Positions 1 to 8,446 are shown, counted from the stretch's first letter. The stretch: DNA of 64,000 nucleotides from an uncultured Flavobacteriales bacterium (GCA_902478645.1 CABSLV010000003.1:1-64000); one strand, 5' to 3'. Numbers and translations: made by a program. The notes: generated from the sequence alone by a model not told the origin.

Positions 1-1
1 C

Positions 2-466
2 CCCCGCCTCACCTGCCAAGCCATCGTCAATGCAGCCAACAACCGTCTGCTGGGCGGCGGCGGAGTGGACGGAGCCATTCACCGGGCTGCCGGACCGCAG
101 CTCTTGGAGGAATGCCGCACCCTCGGAGGATGCCCCACCGGGGAATGCCGGGTAACGAAAGCCTACCGCCTCCCCTGTCAACTGGTATTCCACACCGTAG
201 GGCCCGTATGGCACGGCGGCGGAGCGGACGAAGAGGAACTCCTGGCCGCCTGCTACCGCAACTGCCTGGAGGAGGCCGCCCGACGGGGCGTAACGAGCAT
301 CGCTTTCCCCGGTATCAGTACCGGTGTTTATGGCTTCCCCAAAGACCTGGCCGCCCGGATCGCCATGCACGAGATCCGAGCTTTCCTCCAGCGGCCTTCC
401 TCCGTCGAGAAAGTGCTGGTAGTCTGCTATCCGGCGGAAAACGAACGGTACTACCGGGGGCTTTGA
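2..466 (+). CDS. Macrodomain protein (O-acetyl-ADP-ribose deacetylase type), 5' end cut by the window
   Basis: The reading frame is open from base 2, so the N-terminus lies outside the window. The visible part carries the macrodomain nucleotide-binding signature: IVNAAN, then a four-glycine loop in [12 protein letters not shown], and later the phosphate-loop segment [11 protein letters not shown]. These match the YmdB/MacroD-type class that hydrolyses O-acetyl-ADP-ribose or removes mono-ADP-ribose from proteins. About 154 residues are visible and the fold is normally 165-180, so little is missing. It reads toward the Nif3-family gene 37 bp downstream, with no terminator seen between them. The substrate cannot be told from sequence alone. 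Confidence 0.9.
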   Translation, partial: PRLTCQAIVNAANNRLLGGGGVDGAIHRAAGPQLLEECRTLGGCPTGECRVTKAYRLPCQLVFHTVGPVWHGGGADEEELLAACYRNCLEEAARRGVTSIAFPGISTGVYGFPKDLAARIAMHEIRAFLQRPSSVEKVLVVCYPAENERYYRGL

Positions 467-503
467 CCCACTTTTTTCACATAAAAACGAAAAACGAGAT
501 ACG

Positions 504-1613
504 ATGGAAGAAAAAATCACGGTAAGGGACGTCGCTGCCGCACTGGAAGAATTCGCCCCGCGCACCTACGCCGAAGGATTCGACAACACCGGGCTGCTGG
601 TAGGCGAGCCGCAGACCGAGGTAACGGGCATCCTGGTGGCACACGACTGCCTGGAAGAAGTAGTCGCCGAAGCGCAGGAAAAAGGCTGCAACCTCATCGT
701 CGCCTTCCACCCGATCATCTTCTCGGGTCTGAAAAGCCTGACGGGACGCTCCTATGTAGAACGCGCCGTCATGCGGGCCTTGCGCGCCGGGATCGCCATC
801 TATGCCGTGCACACCGCCTTGGACAACGCTTTCCACGGAGTAAGTGCCGGGATGTGCGATGCCCTCGGGCTGCAGCATCGCCGGGTACTCGACCCGCAAA
901 AAGACACCCTGCGCCAACTTACCACGTACGTCCCCACCGCGTATGCCGAAAGGCTACGGGAGGCGCTCTTCGCGGCCGGAGCGGGACGCATTGCCCCTTA
1001 CGAGGCGTGCAGCTTCAATGCCGAAGGCACCGGGACTTTCCGCGCCCTCGACGGGGCGTCTCCGTTCGTGGGGGAGATCGGCGAACTGCACCGCGAAGCG
1101 GAGACGATGGTTCGCGTGGTCTTCCTGCGCCACCTTCAGGGTGCGGTCGTGCGGGCTTTGCAGGCGGCGCATCCGTACCAGATGCCGGCCTACGAGATCT
1201 CGGCCCTCGAAAACGGTTCGGGGAAGATCGGCATGGGGATGATCGGTACGCTGGAGCAGCCGATGAGCGAGATGGATTTCCTGCACCTGCTGCGCGAACG
1301 CTTCGATGCCCGGGGGATCCGCTACTCGGCTCCGACGGGCCGGAGGGTCGGCACGGTGGCGGTGTTGGGCGGAGCGGGCAGTTTTGCCTTGTCCCAAGCG
1401 ATCGCCCAGGGGGCGGATGCGTACGTGAGTGCAGACTTCAAATACCACGATTTTTTCGGTGCCGAGGGACGCATCCTGATAGCCGACATCGGGCATTTCG
1501 AGAGCGAGCGCTTCACAAAAAACATTTTACACAACTATTTAATGAAAAAATTCACTATTTTTGCAGTCCGTTTATCGGAGATCAATACCAACCCTATTCA
1601 TTATCTGCAATAA
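504..1613 (+). CDS. Nif3-like dinuclear metal centre protein (YbgI/NIF3 family)
   Basis: 369 residues, the long form of the family with a central inserted domain. Landmarks are DNTGLLVG near residues 27-34, FHPIIFSGLK near 72-81, the HTALDN loop near 101-106, and a C-terminal GHFESE motif. In E. coli YbgI two adjacent His (HH) plus Asp, His and Glu hold two metals. Here the HH pair reads FH, while VAHDC carries an extra His where the family usually has Leu. Similar FHP motifs may be normal in Bacteroidota (from memory), so this could be a lineage variant rather than decay. The biochemical role is unsettled despite the 'GTP cyclohydrolase type 2' label. The stop lies 1 bp before the next gene's ATG, suggesting coupling. 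Confidence 0.88.
   Translation: MEEKITVRDVAAALEEFAPRTYAEGFDNTGLLVGEPQTEVTGILVAHDCLEEVVAEAQEKGCNLIVAFHPIIFSGLKSLTGRSYVERAVMRALRAGIAIYAVHTALDNAFHGVSAGMCDALGLQHRRVLDPQKDTLRQLTTYVPTAYAERLREALFAAGAGRIAPYEACSFNAEGTGTFRALDGASPFVGEIGELHREAETMVRVVFLRHLQGAVVRALQAAHPYQMPAYEISALENGSGKIGMGMIGTLEQPMSEMDFLHLLRERFDARGIRYSAPTGRRVGTVAVLGGAGSFALSQAIAQGADAYVSADFKYHDFFGAEGRILIADIGHFESERFTKNILHNYLMKKFTIFAVRLSEINTNPIHYLQ
1557..1564 (+). promoter_or_regulatory. Candidate -7 box (TATTTTTG) for the zinc-ribbon family gene
   Basis: A full match to the Bacteroidota -7 consensus TAnnTTTG, followed by C, inside the last codons of the Nif3 gene and about 50 bp before the next ATG. No TTTG sits at the usual 19-21 nt spacing upstream, so support is from one box only. 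Confidence 0.4.
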
Positions 1614-1614
1614 T

Positions 1615-2397
1615 ATGGCCGAGAAAGAATTAACGGTAGAACAAAAGCTGCGTACCCTATACGACCTCCAGCTCATCGACACCCGCATAGACCAGATACG
1701 GGCCATCCAGGGAGAGCTTCCGCTGGAAGTGCGGGAACTCGAAGACGAAATAGAAGGCCTGACCACCCGCCTGGAACGCTTCGTCCAGGAAAACAAGAAC
1801 TTCGAGGAACAGGTCAAGACCCTCAAACACACCATCGTCGAGGCCAGAGACCTGATCGCCCGATACGAAGAACAACAAAAACACGTTCGCAACAACCGCG
1901 AATACGACTCCATCAGCAAAGAGATCGAATACCAGACCCTCGAGATCGAGCATGCCGAGAAACTGATCCGCGAATCGGGTGCCAAACTGGAAATGCAGAA
2001 ATCCCGCATCGAGGAAACGGAAGCCAAAATTGCTTCGCTCAAGGAGCACCTGGAGACCAAAAAAGGCGAATTGGAAAACATCCTGGAGGAAACCCGCCGC
2101 GAACACGACGCCCTGCAGGAAAAAGCCGACCAGATCGTCACCGAGATCGAACCTCGCCTGCTGCTGGCCTACCGCAAGATCCGCGAACGGGTACGCAACG
2201 GCCTGGCCGTGGTGTCGATCGACCGGGGAGCCTCCGAAGGTTCCTACTTCACCATTCCCCCGCAGCGGCAGATCGAAATCGCCATGCGCAAAAAGATCAT
2301 CGCCGACGAGAACAGCGGCCGTATCCTGGTCGATCCGGAATTGGCACGCGAGGAACGCGAAAAAATGGAGGAGATCTTCAACAAGATCCTCGAATAA
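1615..2397 (+). CDS. C4-type zinc ribbon family protein (DUF164) lacking the cysteines
   Basis: 260 residues. Residues 1 to about 190 are a long antiparallel coiled coil rich in Glu, Lys and Leu. The C-terminal part aligns with the family's ribbon domain and keeps its non-cysteine framework: IPPQRQ, then KKII, then SGRILVDPEL. In the family the first knuckle is normally CGGC and the second CEYC; here they read SEGS and DENS, so all four zinc ligands are gone. The better-studied relatives are H. pylori HP0958 (an RNA- and sigma-factor-associated protein) and chlamydial CdsZ. I chose ATG 1615 because it follows the Nif3 stop directly; an upstream TTG in frame adds only non-conserved residues. 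The function here is unknown and zinc binding through this motif is unlikely. Confidence 0.85.
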   Translation: MAEKELTVEQKLRTLYDLQLIDTRIDQIRAIQGELPLEVRELEDEIEGLTTRLERFVQENKNFEEQVKTLKHTIVEARDLIARYEEQQKHVRNNREYDSISKEIEYQTLEIEHAEKLIRESGAKLEMQKSRIEETEAKIASLKEHLETKKGELENILEETRREHDALQEKADQIVTEIEPRLLLAYRKIRERVRNGLAVVSIDRGASEGSYFTIPPQRQIEIAMRKKIIADENSGRILVDPELAREEREKMEEIFNKILE

Positions 2398-2423
2398 TTT
2401 ACCCCAAAAATCGTCCGCTCACA

Positions 2424-2480
2424 CGTGCGGGCAAGCAAAAAGCCGGAGGCAATGCCTCCGGCTTTTTGCTTGCCCGCACG
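2424..2480. terminator. Bidirectional terminator: 28-bp perfect palindrome
   Basis: Arms 2424-2451 and 2453-2480 are perfectly complementary around a single central base. The arms hold A5 and T5 runs beside a GGAGGCA/TGCCTCC core, so either strand gives a GC stem followed by U's. It lies between the convergent zinc-ribbon gene and the nucleosidase gene and can serve both. Confidence 0.85.
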
Positions 2481-2495
2481 CCCGCGAACCGCCCC

Positions 2496-3248
2496 TTACG
2501 GCAAACGGTCCAGGAACTCTTTGACGATATAGAACGAATACGTGCTGGCCACCCGCGCCAAAAACTTGGGATAGTCGCGCGGCGAATCGCCATCGGCCGT
2601 ATCGGAAATCGTACGCATCACCGCAAAGGGCACCCCGTGTTCCCAGCACACCTGAGCCACCGCCGCGCCCTCCATCTCCACGGCGAACATATCGGGCAGA
2701 TCGGACACGATCCGTTCCTTCACCGAAGCCGTCTTGACGAACTGGTCGCCCGTAGCGATGTTCTTGCGGTGCACCAGCACATTCTGCAGAGCGAACTCCT
2801 CGACATCCTCCCGGGCGATATACTCCCCGATGTGCGCCGCAAAATGACGGGCCGCCTCGGCCAGCAGGTCGCTGGTACGGCCGTCGGTCGGTATTCCGTC
2901 CGGTCCCACCAAAGGCACGAAATAACGCGGTTTGAACGGCGAAGCATCCACGTCGTGATGGTACAAACGCTCCGCTATCACGATGTCCCCTACCCGTGCC
3001 CGGGAATCCAATCCGCCGGCTACTCCGGTAAACACCACCAGGTCCGCAGCGAACACATTGATCAGGTTGGCGGTGGTAGAGGCCGCTGCCGTTTTCCCCC
3101 ATTGGGAAAAAACCAGGACCACTTCCCGGCCGAAAAGCCTTCCTTCGATGTATTCCCGCATTCCGAGTGCGGTCTTCTTCTCCACTTCGACTGCCTGCAA
3201 CAAGCGGTCGAATTCCTCGTACATGGCACTGATGATTCCTATTTTCAT
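2496..3248 (-). CDS. mtnN: 5'-methylthioadenosine/S-adenosylhomocysteine nucleosidase
   Basis: 250 residues from ATG 3248. It cleaves MTA, SAH and 5'-deoxyadenosine to free adenine and the ribosyl product, recycling SAM by-products in the cytosol. Family features are the N-terminal strand ending IISAMYEE (catalytic Glu near 11-12), the glycine-rich FTGVAGG, VGDIVIAE, the substrate-binding VEMEGAAVAQ, and RTISDTAD with the catalytic Asp. Length fits, though Pfs proteins are often nearer 230. An in-frame start 27 bp upstream adds a non-conserved leader and was not used. It is a single-gene unit convergent with the zinc-ribbon gene. Confidence 0.93.
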   Translation of the reverse strand: MKIGIISAMYEEFDRLLQAVEVEKKTALGMREYIEGRLFGREVVLVFSQWGKTAAASTTANLINVFAADLVVFTGVAGGLDSRARVGDIVIAERLYHHDVDASPFKPRYFVPLVGPDGIPTDGRTSDLLAEAARHFAAHIGEYIAREDVEEFALQNVLVHRKNIATGDQFVKTASVKERIVSDLPDMFAVEMEGAAVAQVCWEHGVPFAVMRTISDTADGDSPRDYPKFLARVASTYSFYIVKEFLDRLP

Positions 3249-3272
3249 GCTTTCTCTCGTTGGTTTTCCCGG

Positions 3273-3280
3273 CAAAGGTA
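3273..3280 (-). promoter_or_regulatory. Candidate -7 box (TACCTTTG) for mtnN
   Basis: Minus-strand TACCTTTGC, identical to the box in the rpsL and tuf promoters, 25 bp upstream of ATG 3248. No TTTG is seen at the expected spacing. A second -7-like box, TACTTTTG, lies at 3316-3323. Confidence 0.5.
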
Positions 3281-3466
3281 ACGATACGCCCGCAACCCTG
3301 CGGCAGGGCGCGGGACAAAAGTATGAAAAACCGCCTTTTCTTTAGCCCAACTTTATTATTTGCAAGGTTTTGCGCCCCGGATTTTTAACATAGACTTAAC
3401 AGCGAAACAGGACTTGAATTACGAATTTCGTGTATCGGAAAAAACATAGAAAAAAAGCATAGAAAA

Positions 3467-4474
3467 ATGGAAGAATCGAACAATTCGGTCGACATCCGCG
3501 CTCTGGGAGAAAAGATCGCCCAGGAGAGCGCATTCGTTAAACTGCTCACCAGCGAGATCAACAACGTCATCGTCGGGCAGAGCCAAATGATCGAACGGCT
3601 GATGATCGGCCTGCTGGGCGGAGGACACATTCTGCTCGAAGGCGTGCCGGGACTGGCCAAGACCTTGGCCATCAATTCGCTGGCCAAAGCCGTGGACGGC
3701 GACTTCTCCCGCATACAGTTCACCCCCGACCTGCTCCCGGCCGATGTGATCGGCACGATGATCTACAACGTCAAGGACGGCGACTTCTCCATCAAGAAAG
3801 GCCCGGTATTCGCCAACTTCGTCCTGGCGGACGAGATCAACCGTGCCCCGGCCAAAGTGCAGTCCGCCCTGCTGGAAGCCATGCAGGAACGTCAGGTGAC
3901 CATCGGCGAGGAAACTTTCCGCCTGGACGACCCCTTCCTGGTAATGGCCACCCAAAACCCCATCGAACAGGAAGGTACCTACCCGCTTCCGGAAGCCCAG
4001 ATGGACCGTTTCATGCTCAAGACCGTCGTCAGCTACCCCACCAAGGAGGACGAGCAGCGCATCATGCGACGCAACACTCGTCCGGAAGGCTCCAAAGCCA
4101 TCCGACCGGTAGTTTCGCTCGATGACATCCGCCGGGGTCGAGAAGCAGCCAAGGAGGTCTACATGGATGAAAAGATCGAACACTACATCCTCGACATCGT
4201 CTTTGCCACCCGCTTCCCCGAGGAGTACAAACTGGACAAGCTCAAACCCCTGATCGCCTACGGTGCTTCTCCGCGAGGCAGCATCAACCTGGTTACCGCA
4301 TCGAAAGTGTACGCATTCCTGCGCGGACGGGCCTACGTCATTCCGGAAGACGTGCGGGCCATCGCGCCGGACGTCCTTCGCCACCGCATCGGGGTTACCT
4401 ACGAGGCCGAAGCCGAAAACGTACGCACCGAAGAGATCATCAACACCATCCTGAACGAAGTACAGGTACCCTGA
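3467..4474 (+). CDS. MoxR-family AAA+ ATPase of the Bat cluster
   Basis: 335 residues. Walker A is GVPGLAKT at 59-66, Walker B is LADEINRAP around 120-128, sensor 1 is ATQNP at 161-165, and the arginine region is QMDRF at 178-182; a C-terminal lid follows. MoxR ATPases act as chaperone-like partners of VWA-domain proteins, and this gene heads a run encoding DUF58, BatA and BatB, the standard Bacteroidota arrangement. The ATG is the first in-frame start after an AT-rich upstream region. The gene is probably first in its operon: the 3276-3466 spacer shows TATTATTTGC near 3352, one base off the -7 spacing rule, so I do not call a promoter. Confidence 0.93.
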   Translation: MEESNNSVDIRALGEKIAQESAFVKLLTSEINNVIVGQSQMIERLMIGLLGGGHILLEGVPGLAKTLAINSLAKAVDGDFSRIQFTPDLLPADVIGTMIYNVKDGDFSIKKGPVFANFVLADEINRAPAKVQSALLEAMQERQVTIGEETFRLDDPFLVMATQNPIEQEGTYPLPEAQMDRFMLKTVVSYPTKEDEQRIMRRNTRPEGSKAIRPVVSLDDIRRGREAAKEVYMDEKIEHYILDIVFATRFPEEYKLDKLKPLIAYGASPRGSINLVTASKVYAFLRGRAYVIPEDVRAIAPDVLRHRIGVTYEAEAENVRTEEIINTILNEVQVP

Positions 4475-4479
4475 CCGGG

Positions 4480-4500
4480 GGAAACGACAAGGAGGTTTCC
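4480..4500 (+). promoter_or_regulatory. Strong Shine-Dalgarno presented in a small hairpin before the DUF58 gene
   Basis: GGAAAC (4480-4485) pairs with GTTTCC (4495-4500), leaving the loop GACAAGGAG. The AAGGAGG ribosome-binding sequence spans loop and stem, 8-12 nt before ATG 4504. Strong SD sites are uncommon in this window, so this one stands out; a regulatory effect is inference. Confidence 0.4.
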
Positions 4501-4503
4501 GTC

Positions 4504-5367
4504 ATGGATGTCAAGGAAGTACTCAAAAAAGTCCGCAAAGTCGAGATCAAGACGCGCCGCCTCTCGGACCACGTCTTCTCGGGCGAATACCACAGTTCGT
4601 TTAAGGGACGGGGCATGACTTTCAGCGAAGTGCGTGCCTACCAGTTCGGCGACGACGTGCGCAACATCGACTGGAACGTAACGGCCAAGACCCACCAGCC
4701 CTACGTCAAGGTCTTCGAGGAAGAACGCGAACTGACCATGATGCTGGCTGTGGATGTATCCGGTTCGCAGTTCTTCGGCACGGGCGATGCGACCAAACGG
4801 GAGATCGTCACCGAGATCTGCGCCACGCTGGCCTTCTCGGCCATGGGCAACAACGACAAGGTGGGACTGATGCTCTTTTCCGATCGGGTCGAACTGTTCA
4901 TCCCCCCGGGAAAAGGACGGATGCACATCCTGCGCATCATCCGCGAGCTGATCGAATTTCAACCCACCAGTCCCCGCACAAACATCGGCGCGGCGATGGA
5001 ATACCTCTTCGGAGTGCTCAAGAAGAAAGCCATCGTCTTTCTGGTGTCGGACTTCATCGACTCCTCGTACCGCGAAGCGATGACCGTGCTGGCCCGCAAA
5101 CACGACCTGACCGGCATCCGCATTTACGATCCGGCCGAGGCCGAACTGCCCGACGTAGGTCGGGTGCTGATGCGCCACGACGAAACAGGACGTTACATCT
5201 GGGTCAATACTTCTTCCCGCTCGGTGAGGGATTCGTACCGCGCGCAGTACAACCGCCGGGTAGGTTATTTCGAGGATACGCTCCGCCACTGCGGAGCCGG
5301 TTCCATCAGCACAAGCACCAAAGATGACTATGCAAAAAAATTACTCGGTTATTTCCGCATGCGATAA
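4504..5367 (+). CDS. DUF58 domain protein of the Bat cluster
   Basis: 287 residues, no signal peptide. The DUF58 core YQFGDDVRNIDWNVTAK lies at residues 46-62 and is followed by a VWA-like fold with a DVSGSQ metal-site motif at 84-89; the last position of DxSxS is kept. Such proteins sit beside MoxR ATPases and are thought to be clients or adaptors in assembly of the envelope Bat complex. It begins 29 bp after moxR and its 3' end overlaps the next gene by 44 bp, so the two are probably translationally linked. The molecular function is not established in the family. Confidence 0.9.
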   Translation: MDVKEVLKKVRKVEIKTRRLSDHVFSGEYHSSFKGRGMTFSEVRAYQFGDDVRNIDWNVTAKTHQPYVKVFEEERELTMMLAVDVSGSQFFGTGDATKREIVTEICATLAFSAMGNNDKVGLMLFSDRVELFIPPGKGRMHILRIIRELIEFQPTSPRTNIGAAMEYLFGVLKKKAIVFLVSDFIDSSYREAMTVLARKHDLTGIRIYDPAEAELPDVGRVLMRHDETGRYIWVNTSSRSVRDSYRAQYNRRVGYFEDTLRHCGAGSISTSTKDDYAKKLLGYFRMR

Positions 5368-6349
5368 TCTGCTGCGCAAGGTTCTCCCCATCCTGCTCGT
5401 CCTGGCGCTCCCTTGGGCTGCCGCGGGCCAATCGACCCCGCCTACCCTGACCTGGAGCACCGACACCACGCGCATCCGCATCGGCGAACAGATCCACCTG
5501 GGGCTCGAAGTCCGCGCACCGAAGGACGCGCTGGTCGATTTTCCGGAACTCCGTTTCCAGAGCGACAGCATGGAAGTGGTCGGCCGCTCGAAGATCGACA
5601 CCTCGTACAAACGGGATGAGGCGATCTACCGGATCACCTACCGCCTCACCTCGTTCGAAAAGGGGAAATACCTCGTTCCCGCCATCGAAGTAAAAGCCGG
5701 GGAATCCATCCTGACCACCGACCCGTTCCAGGTTCAGGTCTCCACCGTAGAGGTGGACACCCTCCGCCAGGCACGCTACGGGATCAAGGACATCCGCACC
5801 GACCGCTACACCGCGGGCGAGGTCTTCCGCAAGTATTACTGGATCCTCATCGCCCTGGCCGTCGCCGCCCTGCTGGCATGGGAAATCTGGCGCATCGTCA
5901 AACGCCGCCGCGAAAACCGCCTGCCGCCCGAGATGCTGCTGTCCCCGTACGAGCGGGCAAAATTCCGCCTGGATCGTCTGGACCGGGAAAAACTGCTGGA
6001 GAAAGGACAAGTCAAGGATTTCTACATCGCCCTGACCGACGTGATCCGCCTGTACCTGGACGAACAATACGGCATCCCCGCCCCGGAAAGCACCTCGGAC
6101 CAGACGCTGCGCGACGTACGCAAACTATCCCTCACGCGGGAACAGTACGGCAAACTGCGCGACCTGCTGCTGGATGCCGACCTGGTAAAATTTGCCAAAA
6201 TGTTCCCCTCGGCACCGGAAAACGAGCGTTACCGCCAGTACACCGAGGAACTCGTCGAATCCCTGCGCCCCGCCGAGGCTCCGCAAGACACCCCGCAGGC
6301 GCAGCAGCAACAACAACGTAAAGAGGAGGAGAAACATGTCGGAGACTAA
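5324..6349 (+). CDS. Bat-cluster membrane protein with cytoplasmic DUF4381-like tail
   Basis: 341 residues. A signal peptide ends near AAAGQ (about residue 36), followed by a beta-rich periplasmic part, one membrane helix near 170-188 (WILIALAVAALLAWEIW), and a charged cytoplasmic tail with YERAKFRLDRL and KDFYIALTDVIRLYL. The tail resembles DUF4381 proteins found between DUF58 and BatA genes. The start overlaps the DUF58 gene by 44 bp; ATG 5330 is equally possible and no later Met would keep the signal peptide. The end is rich in Gln. The role is probably structural within the Bat complex, inferred from position. Confidence 0.8.
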   Translation: MTMQKNYSVISACDNLLRKVLPILLVLALPWAAAGQSTPPTLTWSTDTTRIRIGEQIHLGLEVRAPKDALVDFPELRFQSDSMEVVGRSKIDTSYKRDEAIYRITYRLTSFEKGKYLVPAIEVKAGESILTTDPFQVQVSTVEVDTLRQARYGIKDIRTDRYTAGEVFRKYYWILIALAVAALLAWEIWRIVKRRRENRLPPEMLLSPYERAKFRLDRLDREKLLEKGQVKDFYIALTDVIRLYLDEQYGIPAPESTSDQTLRDVRKLSLTREQYGKLRDLLLDADLVKFAKMFPSAPENERYRQYTEELVESLRPAEAPQDTPQAQQQQQRKEEEKHVGD

Positions 6350-7343
6350 TTTCGAACTGGTCAACAAAGGGTTCTTCTGGCTTCTGCTGCTCATCCCCCT
6401 GCTGGCAGGGTATCTGTGGTGGCGCGGCAACCGGTTGTACCCGTACCTGAAAATATCGAGCATACGCGGTTTCGTGCTGGCCGAAGACTGGGTGTCGAAA
6501 ACACGCCCCGTGCTGTGGGTTCTCCGCTTGGCGGCCATCGCCTGCGTGATCGTAGCCATGACCCGCCCGCGCGGAGTGGAAGTGAGCACCCAGACCCGCA
6601 CCGGACTGGGCGTGGACATCGTCATGTCCATCGACCTCTCGGGATCGATGCTGGCACGCGACTTCAAACCCTCGCGTCTGGACGCCTTGAAGAAAGTGGC
6701 TACCGAATTTGCCGAAGGCCGCACGGGCGACCGCATCGGCATCGTAACCTACGCCACCGAAAGCTTCACCCAGACCCCGCTCACCACCGACAAGCGCATC
6801 GTGGTCCAGACCATCCAGGGGCTGCGGCAGGGGCTCATCGGCGAAACGACCGCCATCGGTCTGGGACTGGGAACGGCCATCAACCGCCTGAAAGACTCCG
6901 AAGCCAAGAGCAAGGTCATCATCCTGCTCACCGACGGGGTGAACAACGACGGATTTGTCGATCCCCGCTCGGTAGCCGAAGTAGCCAAAAAACTGGGCAT
7001 CAAGGTCTACACCATCGGCATCGGCACCAACGGACTGGCGGACTACCCCCGCTACCGCGACCCGAACACCGGACGGATCTACTACCAGAAAGTTCCGGTG
7101 GAGATCGACGAAAAACTCATGCGCGAGATCGCAGCCACCACGGGCGGGAAATACTTCCGCGCTACGGACGAAAACAAGCTCAAGGAGATCTACAAGGAGA
7201 TCGACTCGCTGGAAAAGAGCAAAGTGGAACAGACCAAGTACTACAACTACGACGAGATGTTCCGCTCCTGGCTGTTGGCCGCCCTGCTGCTCTTCGGGCT
7301 GGAGATCGCCCTGCGCGGCACGCTATACAAAGGAATCGTATAA
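6336..7343 (+). CDS. batA: BatA: VWA-domain membrane protein
   Basis: 335 residues from ATG 6336, preceded by the purine-rich AAGAGGAGGAG. Two N-terminal membrane helices (about 12-28 and 58-75) precede a VWA domain with the metal-site motif DLSGSM at 100-105 and LLTDGVNND further on; a final helix (WLLAALLLFGLEIAL) closes the protein. The VWA domain should lie in the periplasm. In Bacteroides fragilis the bat genes contribute to oxygen tolerance, though the mechanism is unclear. The start lies 14 bp inside the preceding gene. An upstream in-frame start exists but encodes residues read out of frame from that gene. Confidence 0.92.
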   Translation: MSETNFELVNKGFFWLLLLIPLLAGYLWWRGNRLYPYLKISSIRGFVLAEDWVSKTRPVLWVLRLAAIACVIVAMTRPRGVEVSTQTRTGLGVDIVMSIDLSGSMLARDFKPSRLDALKKVATEFAEGRTGDRIGIVTYATESFTQTPLTTDKRIVVQTIQGLRQGLIGETTAIGLGLGTAINRLKDSEAKSKVIILLTDGVNNDGFVDPRSVAEVAKKLGIKVYTIGIGTNGLADYPRYRDPNTGRIYYQKVPVEIDEKLMREIAATTGGKYFRATDENKLKEIYKEIDSLEKSKVEQTKYYNYDEMFRSWLLAALLLFGLEIALRGTLYKGIV

Positions 7344-7367
7344 TTCGTGAAAGATAAAGGCTGAAAA

Positions 7368-8426
7368 ATGTACGAACTGGACAGACCTGCCTACCTGCAA
7401 TTATTTTTGCTCGTCCCGCTGCTGTGGGGCTTGTTCGCCTATGTGCTGCACTACCGGCGCAAGAAACAGGACGCGCTGGCCACGCCCCGCATCCTGATGA
7501 TCCTCGCCCCGTACAAGAGCACGACCGCCCTGGTTTGGAAAAACATTCTCTATACCCTGGTTATCGTTCTGCTGACCCTCGCGCTGGTCAATCCCCGCAT
7601 CGGCACGCAGATCGAAAAGATCAAAGTACAAGGCTCCGACGTCGTTTTCGCCCTTGACGTTTCCCTGTCCATGAAGGCGGAGGACGTCGCACCCAACCGT
7701 CTGGAAAAGGCCAAACAGATCATCTCGCGCACCATCGACCGTTTGGGCGGCGACCGGGTGGGTATCATCGCCTATGCGGGCAGTGCCTATCCCCTGCTGC
7801 CCATCACCAGCGACTATTCGGCGGCCAAGATGTTCCTCGCCACGGCCGACCCCTCGATGGTTTCCTCCCAGGGGACCTCGATCGGCGACGCCATCGCCCT
7901 CTCCTGGCGGTATTTCGACGACCCCACGGTCAAAAACAAACTGCTGGTCATCCTCTCCGACGGTGAAGACCACCGCATCGATCTCAACGCGGTGGATGTG
8001 GCCAAAGCCTCGGCGGAAAAAGGCCTGCGCATCTACACCGTGGGCATCGGCACGCCGGAAGGCGGCCCCATCCCCTTGCGGGAAAAGGGCGTAGTTACCG
8101 GATACAAGAAAGACATCGAAGGCAACGTCGTCGTTACCAAAGCCGACCCGCAGATGCTTTCCGAGATCGCCCAGGCAACCTCCGGAGACTACATGGACGG
8201 CACCTCCACCGAAGCGGTCGTCGATCGGATCACCGACCTGCTGGGCAAAGGCCCCAAGAACGACTACGGCGAAACGGAGATCGTCCAATACAAGGACCGC
8301 TACCAGTGGTTTGCCGGTGCCGCCCTGCTGCTGCTGGTGTTGGATACGCTGCTGGGCTTCCGACGCAGCCGCCTGTTGAGCCGTTACAATCTCTTCGGAG
8401 AAGAAAAACCGTTGGAAGAGGATTAA
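7368..8426 (+). CDS. batB: BatB: second VWA-domain membrane protein
   Basis: 352 residues. Helices at about 10-27 and 59-76 flank a cytoplasmic loop; the VWA domain carries DVSLSMKAEDV from residue 97, the BatB form of the metal site, and ILSDGEDH. A C-terminal helix (AALLLLVLDTLLGF) is followed by a short charged tail. It is a paralogue of BatA, differing at the metal site (SLS against SGS), and the two probably form a membrane heterocomplex. It lies 24 bp after batA and 20 bp before batC. Confidence 0.92.
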   Translation: MYELDRPAYLQLFLLVPLLWGLFAYVLHYRRKKQDALATPRILMILAPYKSTTALVWKNILYTLVIVLLTLALVNPRIGTQIEKIKVQGSDVVFALDVSLSMKAEDVAPNRLEKAKQIISRTIDRLGGDRVGIIAYAGSAYPLLPITSDYSAAKMFLATADPSMVSSQGTSIGDAIALSWRYFDDPTVKNKLLVILSDGEDHRIDLNAVDVAKASAEKGLRIYTVGIGTPEGGPIPLREKGVVTGYKKDIEGNVVVTKADPQMLSEIAQATSGDYMDGTSTEAVVDRITDLLGKGPKNDYGETEIVQYKDRYQWFAGAALLLLVLDTLLGFRRSRLLSRYNLFGEEKPLEED

Positions 8427-8446
8427 AAGAAGAGCTTAAAAAAAGC

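Noticed and set aside
65..466. A complete 133-residue protein starting at ATG 65
   Set aside because: The frame is open to the edge and the upstream residues carry the conserved NAAN motif, so the gene starts outside the window.
3351..3360. TATTATTTGC as a promoter for the Bat operon
   Set aside because: Three bases, not two, separate TA and TTTG, and no -33 element is in place.
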